Under the pieces are notes generated by a model. The model was not told where the DNA came from. It searched no databases and saw only the letters and a list, made by a program, of their open reading frames with translations. Shown piece by piece: positions 32,449-40,854 of a stretch of 64,000 nucleotides of DNA; positions within the stretch are counted from its first letter, which is position 1; every line of letters begins with the position of its first letter. The stretch lies in NCBI RefSeq assembly GCF_002022685.1, contig NZ_CP019789.1, positions 434,001 to 498,000 on the forward strand. The letters are read 5' to 3'. A program made the position numbers and the translations under genes. The DNA comes from Bartonella schoenbuchensis R1. GTDB lineage: Bacteria > Pseudomonadota > Alphaproteobacteria > Rhizobiales > Rhizobiaceae.

Positions 32449-33519
32449 CTATTTTAGTTTAAAAGAGTTGGGGAGTGCTACAGAAATGGCTTTTTTCATA
32501 ACGGTGGGAAGTGCCTCTTTGGAAAGATCATGGATATCACACCACCAGCCGTTTTGGAGTTTCGTTTCGCTAATATTGTCGACACAATAGACATCAAGTT
32601 TCAGAGAAAAATGAGTAAAAATATGTGTAACTTGTCCTTTAAATTGCCAATTGGCTTGGAAAGGTGCATTTTGGAGCTCATTTTCACCATTTGTTCCAAT
32701 ATGATTGGGTATTTGGGTCATTCCATTGAGTAGTCTGTTACTTTGTTGTTTTTCTAAGTAAATTTGCTTATTTTTATTGAGTACTACAAAAGCAACGCCA
32801 GTTTTAAAGAGCCGTGCTTTTTTAGGGGCTTTAACTGGAAATGCTTCTGTTATATGCATTTTTTTTGCTTTGCACAGATTTTGAAGAGGGCAGAGTAAAC
32901 AAGATGGTTTACGTGGTGTACAAATTGTTGCACCTAAATCCATCATGGCTTGTGCAAAGTCACCAGGACGATTTAAATCAGTAATTTTTTGAGTTTTTTC
33001 TTTTATTTCAGATTTTGCTTTAGGTAATACTGAAGTAATAGCAAATAAACGGGTTATAATGCGTTCAACATTACCATCAACAACAGCTACGGGGTGTTCA
33101 AAAGCAATTGCAGCAATAGCTGCTGCAGTATAATCTCCGATACCGGGTAAAGTACGTAATGTTTTTACAGATTGAGGAAATTCACCTTTATAGTTTTCAA
33201 CAAGTTGATGAGCACAATTTTTAAGGTTACGTGCCCGCGAATAATAGCCAAGGCCAGCCCATGCTTTCATAATATCATCTTGTGATGCTTGTGATAGAGA
33301 AGAAAGATTAGGCCAAAGCTTTAAAAATTTTTTAAAATAAGGTTTAACTGTTTCAACGGTTGTTTGTTGAAGCATGATTTCAGATAGCCAAACTTTATAA
33401 GGATCAGGGCGAATACCTTCCATTTGTTCTTTAGGGGTAATACGCCATGGCAAATGCCGATGATTTTGATCGTACCAAGAAAGAAGGCGCGAAGAAATTT
33501 CATGCATCATTGTCTTCAA
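32449..33519 (-). CDS. mutY: A/G-specific adenine DNA glycosylase
   Basis: Base-excision enzyme removing adenine opposite 8-oxoguanine. 356 residues: LPWR near the start, the PYKVWLSEIMLQQTTVETV segment with the catalytic Glu, the helix-hairpin-helix LPGIGDYTAAAIAAIAF, VVDGNVERIITR with the catalytic Asp, and the iron-sulfur ligands CTPRKPSCLLCPLQNLC (C-x6-C-x2-C-x5-C). The C-terminal third is a NUDIX-like domain (about 230-350) that recognises 8-oxoG. Divergent from the DUF721 gene, convergent with ccrM. Start ATG 33519, with ATG 33510 and 33507 as alternatives. Confidence 0.96.
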   Translation of the reverse strand: MKTMMHEISSRLLSWYDQNHRHLPWRITPKEQMEGIRPDPYKVWLSEIMLQQTTVETVKPYFKKFLKLWPNLSSLSQASQDDIMKAWAGLGYYSRARNLKNCAHQLVENYKGEFPQSVKTLRTLPGIGDYTAAAIAAIAFEHPVAVVDGNVERIITRLFAITSVLPKAKSEIKEKTQKITDLNRPGDFAQAMMDLGATICTPRKPSCLLCPLQNLCKAKKMHITEAFPVKAPKKARLFKTGVAFVVLNKNKQIYLEKQQSNRLLNGMTQIPNHIGTNGENELQNAPFQANWQFKGQVTHIFTHFSLKLDVYCVDNISETKLQNGWWCDIHDLSKEALPTVMKKAISVALPNSFKLK

Positions 33520-33581
33520 TCATAGGAAGATATAAAATACAAAGAAAAAATTTTTATAATTTAGTAATAATCTGATACGAA

Positions 33582-34082
33582 ATGAGCAAGACATCTCAAA
33601 AGCACCATTTTTATTCTCTTTCTAAAACAGTGTCTAGTATGCTTGATCCGATTTTACGCAGGCGGACAGGGCTTAATATGGCGCTTATAGAACACTGGTC
33701 GCAGATTGTAGGCTACGATATTGCTGAATCCACAATACCACTCAAAATTATTTGGAAACGTCGTGCAAATCAAGATGAAATTTTTAAACCTGCAACACTT
33801 GTCATAGCATGTGAAGGATTTACTGCGTTAAAATTGATCCATGAAACAGAGGAATTGATTCAGCGAATTAATGGTTTTTTTGGGTATGTTGCTATTGACC
33901 GTATTAAGATAGAACAAAAGCAAGTATCAACTCTTACTGAGCAGCTAAGGGCAGAGCCAATTGCGAATGAAAAAGATAAACAACACGTGAAGAAAATGCT
34001 TCAATATGTTGAAGATGAAAACCTCCGTCAATCGCTTTATGAACTTGGATGTTGCATTTTTGCAGAAAAAAATAATAAATAA
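33582..34082 (+). CDS. DUF721 / DciA-like protein
   Basis: 166-residue protein of the DUF721 family, whose founding members (DciA) load the replicative helicase DnaB in bacteria lacking DnaC. Visible family elements are the N-terminal SMLDPILRRRTGLNMALIEHW with IVGYDIAESTIPLKI, and LVIACEGFTALKLIHETEELIQRINGF. The helicase-loading role is inferred from the family only. Divergent from mutY and upstream of the DsbA-like gene, an order common in Rhizobiales. Confidence 0.85.
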   Translation: MSKTSQKHHFYSLSKTVSSMLDPILRRRTGLNMALIEHWSQIVGYDIAESTIPLKIIWKRRANQDEIFKPATLVIACEGFTALKLIHETEELIQRINGFFGYVAIDRIKIEQKQVSTLTEQLRAEPIANEKDKQHVKKMLQYVEDENLRQSLYELGCCIFAEKNNK

Positions 34083-34174
34083 ATCAAAACATTTTTGTAT
34101 ATTTTTACTATTATCTTTAATATATAAAAGCACTGAATTTCTATATATCTAATAATAACAGAAAAGTTTTTTTT

Positions 34175-34819
34175 ATGCTAAACTATCGTTCTTCTTTATT
34201 TTGCATGGTGATTTTAATCTCGGCTATAACTGCACAGATTAATGCGACTACAGCCTTAGCTGGTAAAGTTAAACCAGTTGCAACTGTTGATATGGTTAAG
34301 CTTCTTCAGGATGGTAAGGATAGAGTTGAAGGTGATATTAATGCACCAGTGACTATTGTTGAATATGCTTCAGTTACCTGTGGTCATTGTGCTGACTTTT
34401 ATAATAATGTGCTGCCCAAAATTCGGAAAAAATATATAAAAACGGGTAAAGTAAAGCTTATTTTCCGGGAATTTGCTTTTGATCCTCGGGCAACAGCAGG
34501 CTTTATGTTGGCGCGTTGTGCACCAGAAGATCGCTATTTTCCTTTGATAGAAGTTTTATTTCAAAAACAGAGTGAGTGGGTTTGGGTAGAGGATTCTTTA
34601 ACGCCATTGAAGAAAATTAGCTCACTGGCTGGTTTTACAGATGAGAGCTTTGAGGCTTGTCTAAAAAATCAGTCTATTTTAGATGAAGTAAATGCATCTT
34701 TTGAGCGTGGGAAAGAATTTGGTGTTACAGCGACACCTACCTTTTTCATTAATGGTAATAAGTATGAAGGTTTGATGTCAGAGGAAGATTTTTTCTCAAT
34801 TATTGATAGTTTTCTTTGA
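34175..34819 (+). CDS. DsbA-family thiol:disulfide oxidoreductase
   Basis: Periplasmic oxidoreductase of 214 residues. Signal peptide at about 1-29 (FCMVILISAITAQINATTALA), then a thioredoxin fold with helical insert (DSB_ND / thioredoxin_4 type). The redox motif is C69-G-H-C72 within ASVTCGHCADFYNNVLP, and the cis-Pro loop is GVTATPTFFING. It would oxidise or isomerise disulfides in exported proteins, possibly including the IalB-family and c-type cytochrome maturation substrates in this window (inference). Lies 92 bp after the DUF721 gene and 193 bp before ppdK. Confidence 0.92.
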   Translation: MLNYRSSLFCMVILISAITAQINATTALAGKVKPVATVDMVKLLQDGKDRVEGDINAPVTIVEYASVTCGHCADFYNNVLPKIRKKYIKTGKVKLIFREFAFDPRATAGFMLARCAPEDRYFPLIEVLFQKQSEWVWVEDSLTPLKKISSLAGFTDESFEACLKNQSILDEVNASFERGKEFGVTATPTFFINGNKYEGLMSEEDFFSIIDSFL

Positions 34820-35012
34820 ACACACACATTCTACTAAGAAAATAAGCAATTAATAATTATGGCGGTTCTCCTTCTTTTTACAAAGGGTTACTTTCGTGCG
34901 TTTATGAAACAACGTTTTATTTGGTTAAGCTAATTTGGGATAGGGTGATTCATTTGGACAGTTAGCTTAAGTCAAATGATACTTTAATGTTGATAATGGG
35001 AGAACTTGTACA

Positions 35013-37679
35013 GTGACAAAATGGGTTTATAGTTTTGGTGATGGTAACGCAGAGGGAAGCGCAAATGAGCGTAATCTCCTTGGCGGCAAAGGGGCTAATT
35101 TAGCAGAAATGAGCAAGCTTGGCTTACCTGTTCCTCCCGGATTCACTATTACGACAGAAGTTTGTAACTTTTATTATACGCATAACAAGGCATATCCAAA
35201 GGAATTGCAAGGAGCTGTCAAGCAAGCACTCAAACGCATTGGTGAACAAACAGGCCGCGAATTTGGTAGTAAAAGCACACCACTGTTACTTTCTGTTCGT
35301 TCTGGGGCTCGGGCTTCTATGCCGGGGATGATGGATACAATTCTTAATCTTGGTATGAATGATGAGACAGTGAAAGCAATCGCTTTGCAGACTAGTAATG
35401 AACGCTTTGCTTATGACAGTTATCGCCGTTTTATCCAAATGTATTCCAATGTTGTTTTAGGTTTGGATCATTCGTGCTTTGAAGAGATTCTTGATGAGGT
35501 AAAAGTATCCAACGGTTATGATGTTGATACAGAAATGACAGCCACTGATTGGAAAAACGTTATTATTTCTTACAAAGCATATGTTGAAGAAAAGTTAGGT
35601 GAGCCTTTTCCGCAAGATCCTGAAGAGCAATTGTGGGGTGCAATTGGTGCAGTTTTTTCAAGTTGGATGACTACTCGTGCAATCACTTATCGTCGTTTGC
35701 ACAATATTCCTGAAAATTGGGGAACGGCGGTTAATGTGCAGGCCATGGTTTTTGGTAATATGGGTGAAGATTCTGCAACAGGTGTTGCGTTTACACGCAA
35801 TCCATCGACAGGGGAAAAAGAACTTTACGGTGAATTTTTAATCAATGCACAGGGTGAGGATGTTGTAGCAGGCATTCGTACTCCACAAAATATCACTGAG
35901 GTTGCAAGGATTGCTGCTGGTTCGAATAAGCCGTCGCTAGAAAAAATTATGCCAGAAGCTTTTTTACAGTTTTGTCAAATTGCCCAAAAACTTGAAAAGC
36001 ATTACCGTGATATGCAAGATCTTGAATTTACAATTGAAAAGGGTAAATTATGGATTTTACAAACTCGCTCAGGAAAGCGAACGGCACGTGCAGCTTTAAA
36101 AATGGCAGTGCAAATGGTTGAGGAGGGGTTGATCAGTCGTGAAGAGGCGGTGATGCGAATTGAGCCAAAATCGCTTGATCAACTTTTACATCCGACTCTT
36201 GATCCCAAAGCGGCCCGTTTTGTTGTAGCGCGTGGTTTACCTGCTTCTCCGGGTGCAGCAACTGGTGAAATTGTTTTTACTTCAGAAGAGGCAGAGGTAG
36301 CATCAAAAGAAGGCCGTAAAGTTATTTTGGTGCGCGTAGAGACGAGCCCAGAAGACATTCATGGTATGCACGCTGCAGAAGGAATTTTAACAACACGCGG
36401 TGGCATGACAAGTCACGCTGCTGTTGTAGCACGTGGTATGGGAAAGCCCTGTATTTCTGGTGCAGGTAGTGTACGAATTGATTATACCACAAACACAATG
36501 ATTGTTTCAGGAGAGACTTTTCAAAGGGGAGATGTCATTACAATTGATGGTGCAAGTGGAGAGATCCTTAAAGGGAAGGTTGCAATGTTGCAGCCTGAGC
36601 TTTGTGGAGACTTCGCTCAATTAATGGAATGGGCTGATAAAATACGGCGTATGAAAATTCGCGTCAATGCAGAAACACCATCTGATGCACGTATGGGGCG
36701 TTCTTTTGGAGCTGAAGGTATTGGCCTTTGTCGTACTGAGCATATGTTTTTTGCTGGTGAACGTATTGTTGCTATGCGTGAAATGATTTTAAGCAATGAT
36801 CAAGATGGACGCCGTAAAGCATTGGATAAGCTTTTGCCAATGCAACGGTCAGATTTTACAGAATTGTTTGAAATTATGTCTGGTTTGCCTGTCACTATCC
36901 GTTTTTTGGATCCTCCTTTGCATGAGTTTTTACCAAAAACGGATGCAGAAATTCGTGATGTTGCAATGGCCATGGGAATTCCTTCTGAAATTATTTCCGA
37001 ACGGGCACAGCAACTACATGAATTTAACCCTATGCTTGGGTTACGGGGATGTCGTTTGATCATTACTTACCCTGAAATTGCTGAAATGCAGGCACGAGCG
37101 ATTTTTGAAGCAGCGGCAGATGCTGCTCAAAAGTCTGGATCTCCTGTTATGCTTGAAATTATGATACCGCTTGTTGCGCTTAAATCTGAATTGGATTTTG
37201 TAAAAACCTGTATTGACGATGTAGCTAGTACAGTAATGAAGGAAAAGGGAAGGGAAATTCAGTATATAGTTGGAACTATGATTGAATTACCAAGAGCTGC
37301 TCTTCGTGCAGGTGAGATTGCTGAAACTGCAGAATTTTTTTCGTTTGGAACAAACGATTTGACACAAACTACTTTTGGTATTTCACGTGATGATGCAGCT
37401 CCTTTTTTAGCAACTTATTCTCAAAAAAGAATTTTGGAACAAGATCCTTTCGTGTCAATTGACCGTGATGGAGTAGGGGAGCTTATCGCTGTTGCTGCAC
37501 AGCGTGGGCGTTCTCAGCGTGCAAAAATTAAATTAGGTATTTGTGGTGAACATGGAGGAGATCCTGATTCTATCGCTTTGTGTGAGGAAAATAACTTAGA
37601 TTATGTTTCGTGTTCACCTTTTCGAGTACCAATTGCACGTTTAGCTGCAGCACAAGCAGCAATTGCCCAAAAGGCATAA
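35013..37679 (+). CDS. ppdK: Pyruvate, phosphate dikinase
   Basis: Interconverts pyruvate + ATP + Pi and phosphoenolpyruvate + AMP + PPi. 888 residues, full length. The nucleotide-binding N-domain begins KWVYSFGDG and has LGGKGANLAEM and LLSVRSGARASMPGMMDTILN. The phospho-His domain has GGMTSHAAVVARGMGKPCI (catalytic His). The C-terminal PEP/pyruvate barrel has GLCRTEHMFF, FGTNDLTQTTFGISRDD and the catalytic Cys in LGICGEHGGDP. Start is GTG at 35013 preceded by GGGAG. Probably monocistronic, because more than 1.2 kb without genes follows. Confidence 0.97.
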   Translation: MTKWVYSFGDGNAEGSANERNLLGGKGANLAEMSKLGLPVPPGFTITTEVCNFYYTHNKAYPKELQGAVKQALKRIGEQTGREFGSKSTPLLLSVRSGARASMPGMMDTILNLGMNDETVKAIALQTSNERFAYDSYRRFIQMYSNVVLGLDHSCFEEILDEVKVSNGYDVDTEMTATDWKNVIISYKAYVEEKLGEPFPQDPEEQLWGAIGAVFSSWMTTRAITYRRLHNIPENWGTAVNVQAMVFGNMGEDSATGVAFTRNPSTGEKELYGEFLINAQGEDVVAGIRTPQNITEVARIAAGSNKPSLEKIMPEAFLQFCQIAQKLEKHYRDMQDLEFTIEKGKLWILQTRSGKRTARAALKMAVQMVEEGLISREEAVMRIEPKSLDQLLHPTLDPKAARFVVARGLPASPGAATGEIVFTSEEAEVASKEGRKVILVRVETSPEDIHGMHAAEGILTTRGGMTSHAAVVARGMGKPCISGAGSVRIDYTTNTMIVSGETFQRGDVITIDGASGEILKGKVAMLQPELCGDFAQLMEWADKIRRMKIRVNAETPSDARMGRSFGAEGIGLCRTEHMFFAGERIVAMREMILSNDQDGRRKALDKLLPMQRSDFTELFEIMSGLPVTIRFLDPPLHEFLPKTDAEIRDVAMAMGIPSEIISERAQQLHEFNPMLGLRGCRLIITYPEIAEMQARAIFEAAADAAQKSGSPVMLEIMIPLVALKSELDFVKTCIDDVASTVMKEKGREIQYIVGTMIELPRAALRAGEIAETAEFFSFGTNDLTQTTFGISRDDAAPFLATYSQKRILEQDPFVSIDRDGVGELIAVAAQRGRSQRAKIKLGICGEHGGDPDSIALCEENNLDYVSCSPFRVPIARLAAAQAAIAQKA

Positions 37680-38917
37680 AAATCTAAAGATATTATTCTT
37701 TACTTTAATGGCTTTGGTATATTGGAATAATACTTTAATACGTTGCTAAAGGTAGACAAGAAAATTTCTTGAGATGCTTTGTTTGAGGTGCCTTATTTGA
37801 GTTATGTATATGGAAGATAGCATTGCGTTTGATGTATTTTATGAGAAAGTTTAAGGTACAAAGCATGTTATCATGTTATGCATACATACCGTATCTTATG
37901 ATGCGTAATAGGTATTAAAGTATTAGACTTGTGGAATTTTTATTGAATGCTGATAGTGATGTTTCTTTACCTGTAAAATAATAGGTGAATATATTAAAGA
38001 AACAAAAAAACATTGATTACTACTTATGTAAATTTACTAATAACTATCGAAAATGAATGTTGTGTAGAGTTATTTATGATCTTATAAATAAGTACTTATT
38101 TGTGTCATGTAATTGAAATTTCTCTGTAGAATATGAAATTGGAAGAGAATTTTTTGTAAAAGTGCTTTACAATTTATGACTATATAGCACTCATTCTGGA
38201 ATAGAAGCTCTAAGAGGGTAATGTTTATTCGTTACTATTACTTCATTATAATAGCACTCATTTAGTTTTTGTTTTTTTGCTCCCCCCATCTACGATGGAT
38301 CCAAACTAATACAGCAAGTTCCAATTTTTTATACCATATGTTTTAGAAATTTTTGTCATTGAAGTTTTCTAAACGTATTTCAATATCTTAGAAGGGGGAT
38401 GATTTATGAAAAGCAATTATTTATAGTTGGGAATAAAGTGTATCGTTACATATGAGAAGTCTATTTGAGTGATAGCACGTGATCTTTTGTTGAATTTTCT
38501 AAACTCAGCTGCGATAATATTTATCTATAAGAGAATAACTAAGGAAAATACCATTTTTATACACGAAAAGTTTATATAATCACTGTATCCATTAAGTATT
38601 GTTTAGTTGCCGTTATTCAATAATTTTAGCGTTTTTCAAGAGGATATTTGAATTAAGTTTACTCTGTGAAATGATGATATTTATGATAAAAAAGCTATAA
38701 CAGCTATAATGTGAACTAAAATTATTTGATCAAGAGAATAAACGTATAGATTTTTTTTGGTATAGTTCTTTTAATATTTGTGGTGTATTGCTCTGTGTTA
38801 TTGTAATAATTAGAAAGCTTTTGTAAGAAGAAAAATGAAAGCTTTGGCTTTCAGATATTGCGTACAATTACAAGAATCGGTATAAGGCGCGAGCATAGTG
38901 TAATAGTTTTCTTTTTT
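37680..38917. other. 1.2 kb gene-free region between ppdK and tRNA-Gln
   Basis: No open reading frame of credible length or composition in either strand. The sequence is very AT-rich, with a short repeated word TAGCACTCATT at about 38185 and 38252. A less AT-rich patch at about 38280-38320 (CTCCCCCCATCTACGATGG) may be a relic of something acquired, but I cannot name it. The region adjoins a tRNA and an integrase relic, so it may be the scar of an excised or decayed element. Confidence 0.4.
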
Positions 38918-38992
38918 TGGGGTATAGCCAAGCGGTAAGGCACCGGTTTTTGGTACCGGCACTCCCTGGTTCGAATCCAGGTACCCCAGCCA
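38918..38992 (+). tRNA. tRNA-Gln (anticodon UUG)
   Basis: Complete cloverleaf: acceptor TGGGGTA pairs with TACCCCA (38982-38988); D stem GCC/GGC; anticodon stem CCGGT/ACCGG with loop TTTTGGT, anticodon TTG at 38950-38952; five-base variable loop; T stem CCTGG/CCAGG with TTCGAAT loop; discriminator G and encoded CCA at 38990-38992. Glutaminyl isoacceptor reading CAA (and CAG by wobble). Its 3' end faces the integrase relic, the classical arrangement for a tRNA attachment site. Confidence 0.97.
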
Positions 38993-39018
38993 AATATCAA
39001 TAAAATAAATCGGCTACT

Positions 39019-39040
39019 GTACAAATAAAGGAATTTGTAC
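39019..39040. repeat. Perfect 8-bp inverted repeat after tRNA-Gln
   Basis: GTACAAAT (39019-39026), six-base loop, ATTTGTAC (39033-39040), followed by TTATTG. It lies 27 bp beyond the CCA of the tRNA. It could form a weak transcription terminator for the tRNA transcript, or be a recombinase-related site given the adjoining integrase relic. Stem content is AT-rich, so stability is modest. Confidence 0.5.
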
Positions 39041-39068
39041 TTATTGATTCTATTGCCCTTATTTTTTG

Positions 39069-39584
39069 CTATCTCTCATTTTTTTGAAGTTTTTTAATTG
39101 CTTTTATGACAGGTCGCTTTCTATTTGCTGTCTTTAGTCTTTATAGAGTGATACTATACATATCATCTCCAGTTCATCCAAAGTGCTTTAGCTGGTAAAA
39201 TTGTAGCACCTACATGCAGCTTTTGTTGTTGCTAATTTTCTCAATCCATGAACTGAACTGATTTCTTAACGCCAGCTGCATTACAAGCATCTCTCAACAG
39301 ATTACCAAAGCTTTCTTTGCTTAGTTTTTTGCCCTTTTCCCATAGATATAAATGTTTCATGGCCGATAGGGTCCCGTTTCAAATGTTTTTGCTAATTCAA
39401 GTAAAATAAGAGCAAAAAGCAGTGCGGCTATTGCAAGTCGTGGGAAATATACTTCCTTTATATCTGATAATGGTTTTACCAGATCAATAATGAGGGTGAG
39501 GTGCTGCTTATTGGTTTTAGTAAGGTCAATAAAACGGTTTTTGCACTCTATCACAATTTTTATCGATGACATGCAAGCGTGCAT
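39069..39584 (-). pseudogene. Relic of a phage-type tyrosine recombinase (integrase)
   Basis: Read on the minus strand, fragments in shifting frames rebuild the C-terminal catalytic domain of a phage integrase. They are LAKTFETGP, then KGKKLSKESFGNLLRDACNA with AGVKKS, then VHGLRKLATTKAA (the HxLR box with catalytic His and Arg), GATILPAKAL, SITLYKD (the Tyr nucleophile position) and the tail VIKAIKKLQKNER with stop at 39069. At least three frame breaks are needed. One is a 5-bp tandem duplication, TGAACTGAAC on the plus strand at 39249-39258. The part above about 39450 is less certain. The gene is dead. It lies 77 bp from the 3' end of tRNA-Gln and points towards it, marking a former integration site. 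Confidence 0.8.
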
Positions 39585-39600
39585 TAATCCGGTTTATTCA

Positions 39601-40172
39601 TGGATATACTTTTCAGTTAATGACGGTATCATCAAAATACATATTCATGTTTATGATTAGATTTTACAAATATAGAGTGTAATTAGAAGGCATAGTAAGT
39701 CAGAGAATGTAAGCAGCTTGTGTTAATATTCTAAAATTTGTGAAGAGGAATGACTATAGTTGATGTGTTTATGTGCTTACTCATTTTATTGATAGCATAA
39801 ATATGGATTTAATTTTATGTATGCATTGGTAAGATTTTCATTAAGTGCGATATATTGTGATATTTTTAAATATATTCAAACTTAGATTATTTTTACTAAA
39901 TAAGGGGGATAAGAACTTTTTTAGTTTATAATTTTTATCTTTTTTGATGACTTAGTAGGAGAACAATTTTCTATAAATTAATTTGGCATATTTTTTTTAT
40001 TAGTGCCATTATAGTGTTTAGTTTCTCATTAGTTTAATTGGTTTATAAAAACGGCTTTTAAAGCTAAATTGATTGTAAACAAATATTCAATAACATTTGC
40101 TTTTAAGTGCTGTAAGTGCCAAAGTAAATTTTGGGAGAGAGCTTAATAATTAGAATCGAGGAGATTTTTAAA
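39601..40172. other. 572 bp spacer upstream of sodB
   Basis: Very AT-rich with no credible reading frame. It includes the sodB leader; the purine-rich GAGGAG ribosome site is at about 40158-40163. No recognisable Fur box or small RNA could be identified by eye. Confidence 0.4.
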
Positions 40173-40775
40173 ATGGCTTTTGAATTAGCTGAATTGTCTT
40201 ATGATTATGACGCCTTGTTACCTTATATGTCACGTGAGACGCTTGAATATCACCGTGATAAGCATCATTTTGCTTACCTTACTAATACAAATAATTTGGT
40301 AAAAGATTTAGGTTTAGAAAATAAGAGCCTTGAAGATATTATTAAGGAAAGTTTTGGCAAAAATCCTGGTTTGTTTAATAATGCAGCTCAATCTTATAAT
40401 CATCATCATTTTTGGAATTGGATGAAAAAAGGTGGTGGTGGTCAGAAGCTACCTGGAAAATTAGCAAAGGCTATTGAGTCTGATCTTGGTGGTTATGAGA
40501 AATTCCGTACAGATTTTATTGCAGCTGGTAGTACTCAATTTGGTTCTGGCTGGGCGTGGATAGCTGTTAAAAATGGCAAGCTTGAGATTATGAAGACACC
40601 CAATGGTGAAAACCCTCTGATTCATGATGCTCAACCTATTTTAGGTGTTGATGTGTGGGAGCATTCTTATTACATTGATTACCGTAATGCACGTCCGAAA
40701 TATCTTGAGGCTTTCGTGGATCATTTAATTAATTGGGATTATGTTTTAGAGCTGTATGAAAATTGCGGGTTTTAA
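40173..40775 (+). CDS. sodB: Superoxide dismutase [Fe] type
   Basis: Cytoplasmic enzyme dismutating superoxide. 200 residues, two-domain Fe/Mn SOD fold. Metal ligands: H27 in YHRDKHHFAYL, the His in SYNHHHFWNWM, and Asp plus His in LGVDVWEHSYYIDYRNARP. The FNNAAQ segment (Gln rather than the MnSOD Gly pattern) and GSGWAWIAV favour iron as cofactor. The frame is open from 40131, but the ATG at 40173 is preceded by GAGGAG and gives MAFELAELSY, the usual N-terminus. Convergent with the S9 peptidase pseudogene, with a shared hairpin between them. Confidence 0.96.
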   Translation: MAFELAELSYDYDALLPYMSRETLEYHRDKHHFAYLTNTNNLVKDLGLENKSLEDIIKESFGKNPGLFNNAAQSYNHHHFWNWMKKGGGGQKLPGKLAKAIESDLGGYEKFRTDFIAAGSTQFGSGWAWIAVKNGKLEIMKTPNGENPLIHDAQPILGVDVWEHSYYIDYRNARPKYLEAFVDHLINWDYVLELYENCGF

Positions 40776-40803
40776 GTAGTCTATAGGGCTATTTATCTTA
40801 AAG

Positions 40804-40844
40804 AATAAAGGCTTCATAATTTATTAGATTGTGGGGCCTTTATT
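40804..40844. terminator. Bidirectional terminator-like hairpin after sodB
   Basis: AATAAAGGC (40804-40812) pairs perfectly with GCCTTTATT (40836-40844) around a loop of 23 bases. A-rich and T-rich flanks on the two sides would give U-runs for either strand. It sits 28 bp after the sodB stop and 10 bp before the restored end of the convergent S9 peptidase gene, so it could serve both. Confidence 0.55.
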
Positions 40845-40854
40845 AGTAAGATGT

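Noticed and set aside
39357..39584. 75-codon minus-strand frame as an independent gene
   Set aside because: Its C-terminal end (LAKTFETGP) continues into the integrase fragments in another frame; it is better explained as part of the recombinase relic.
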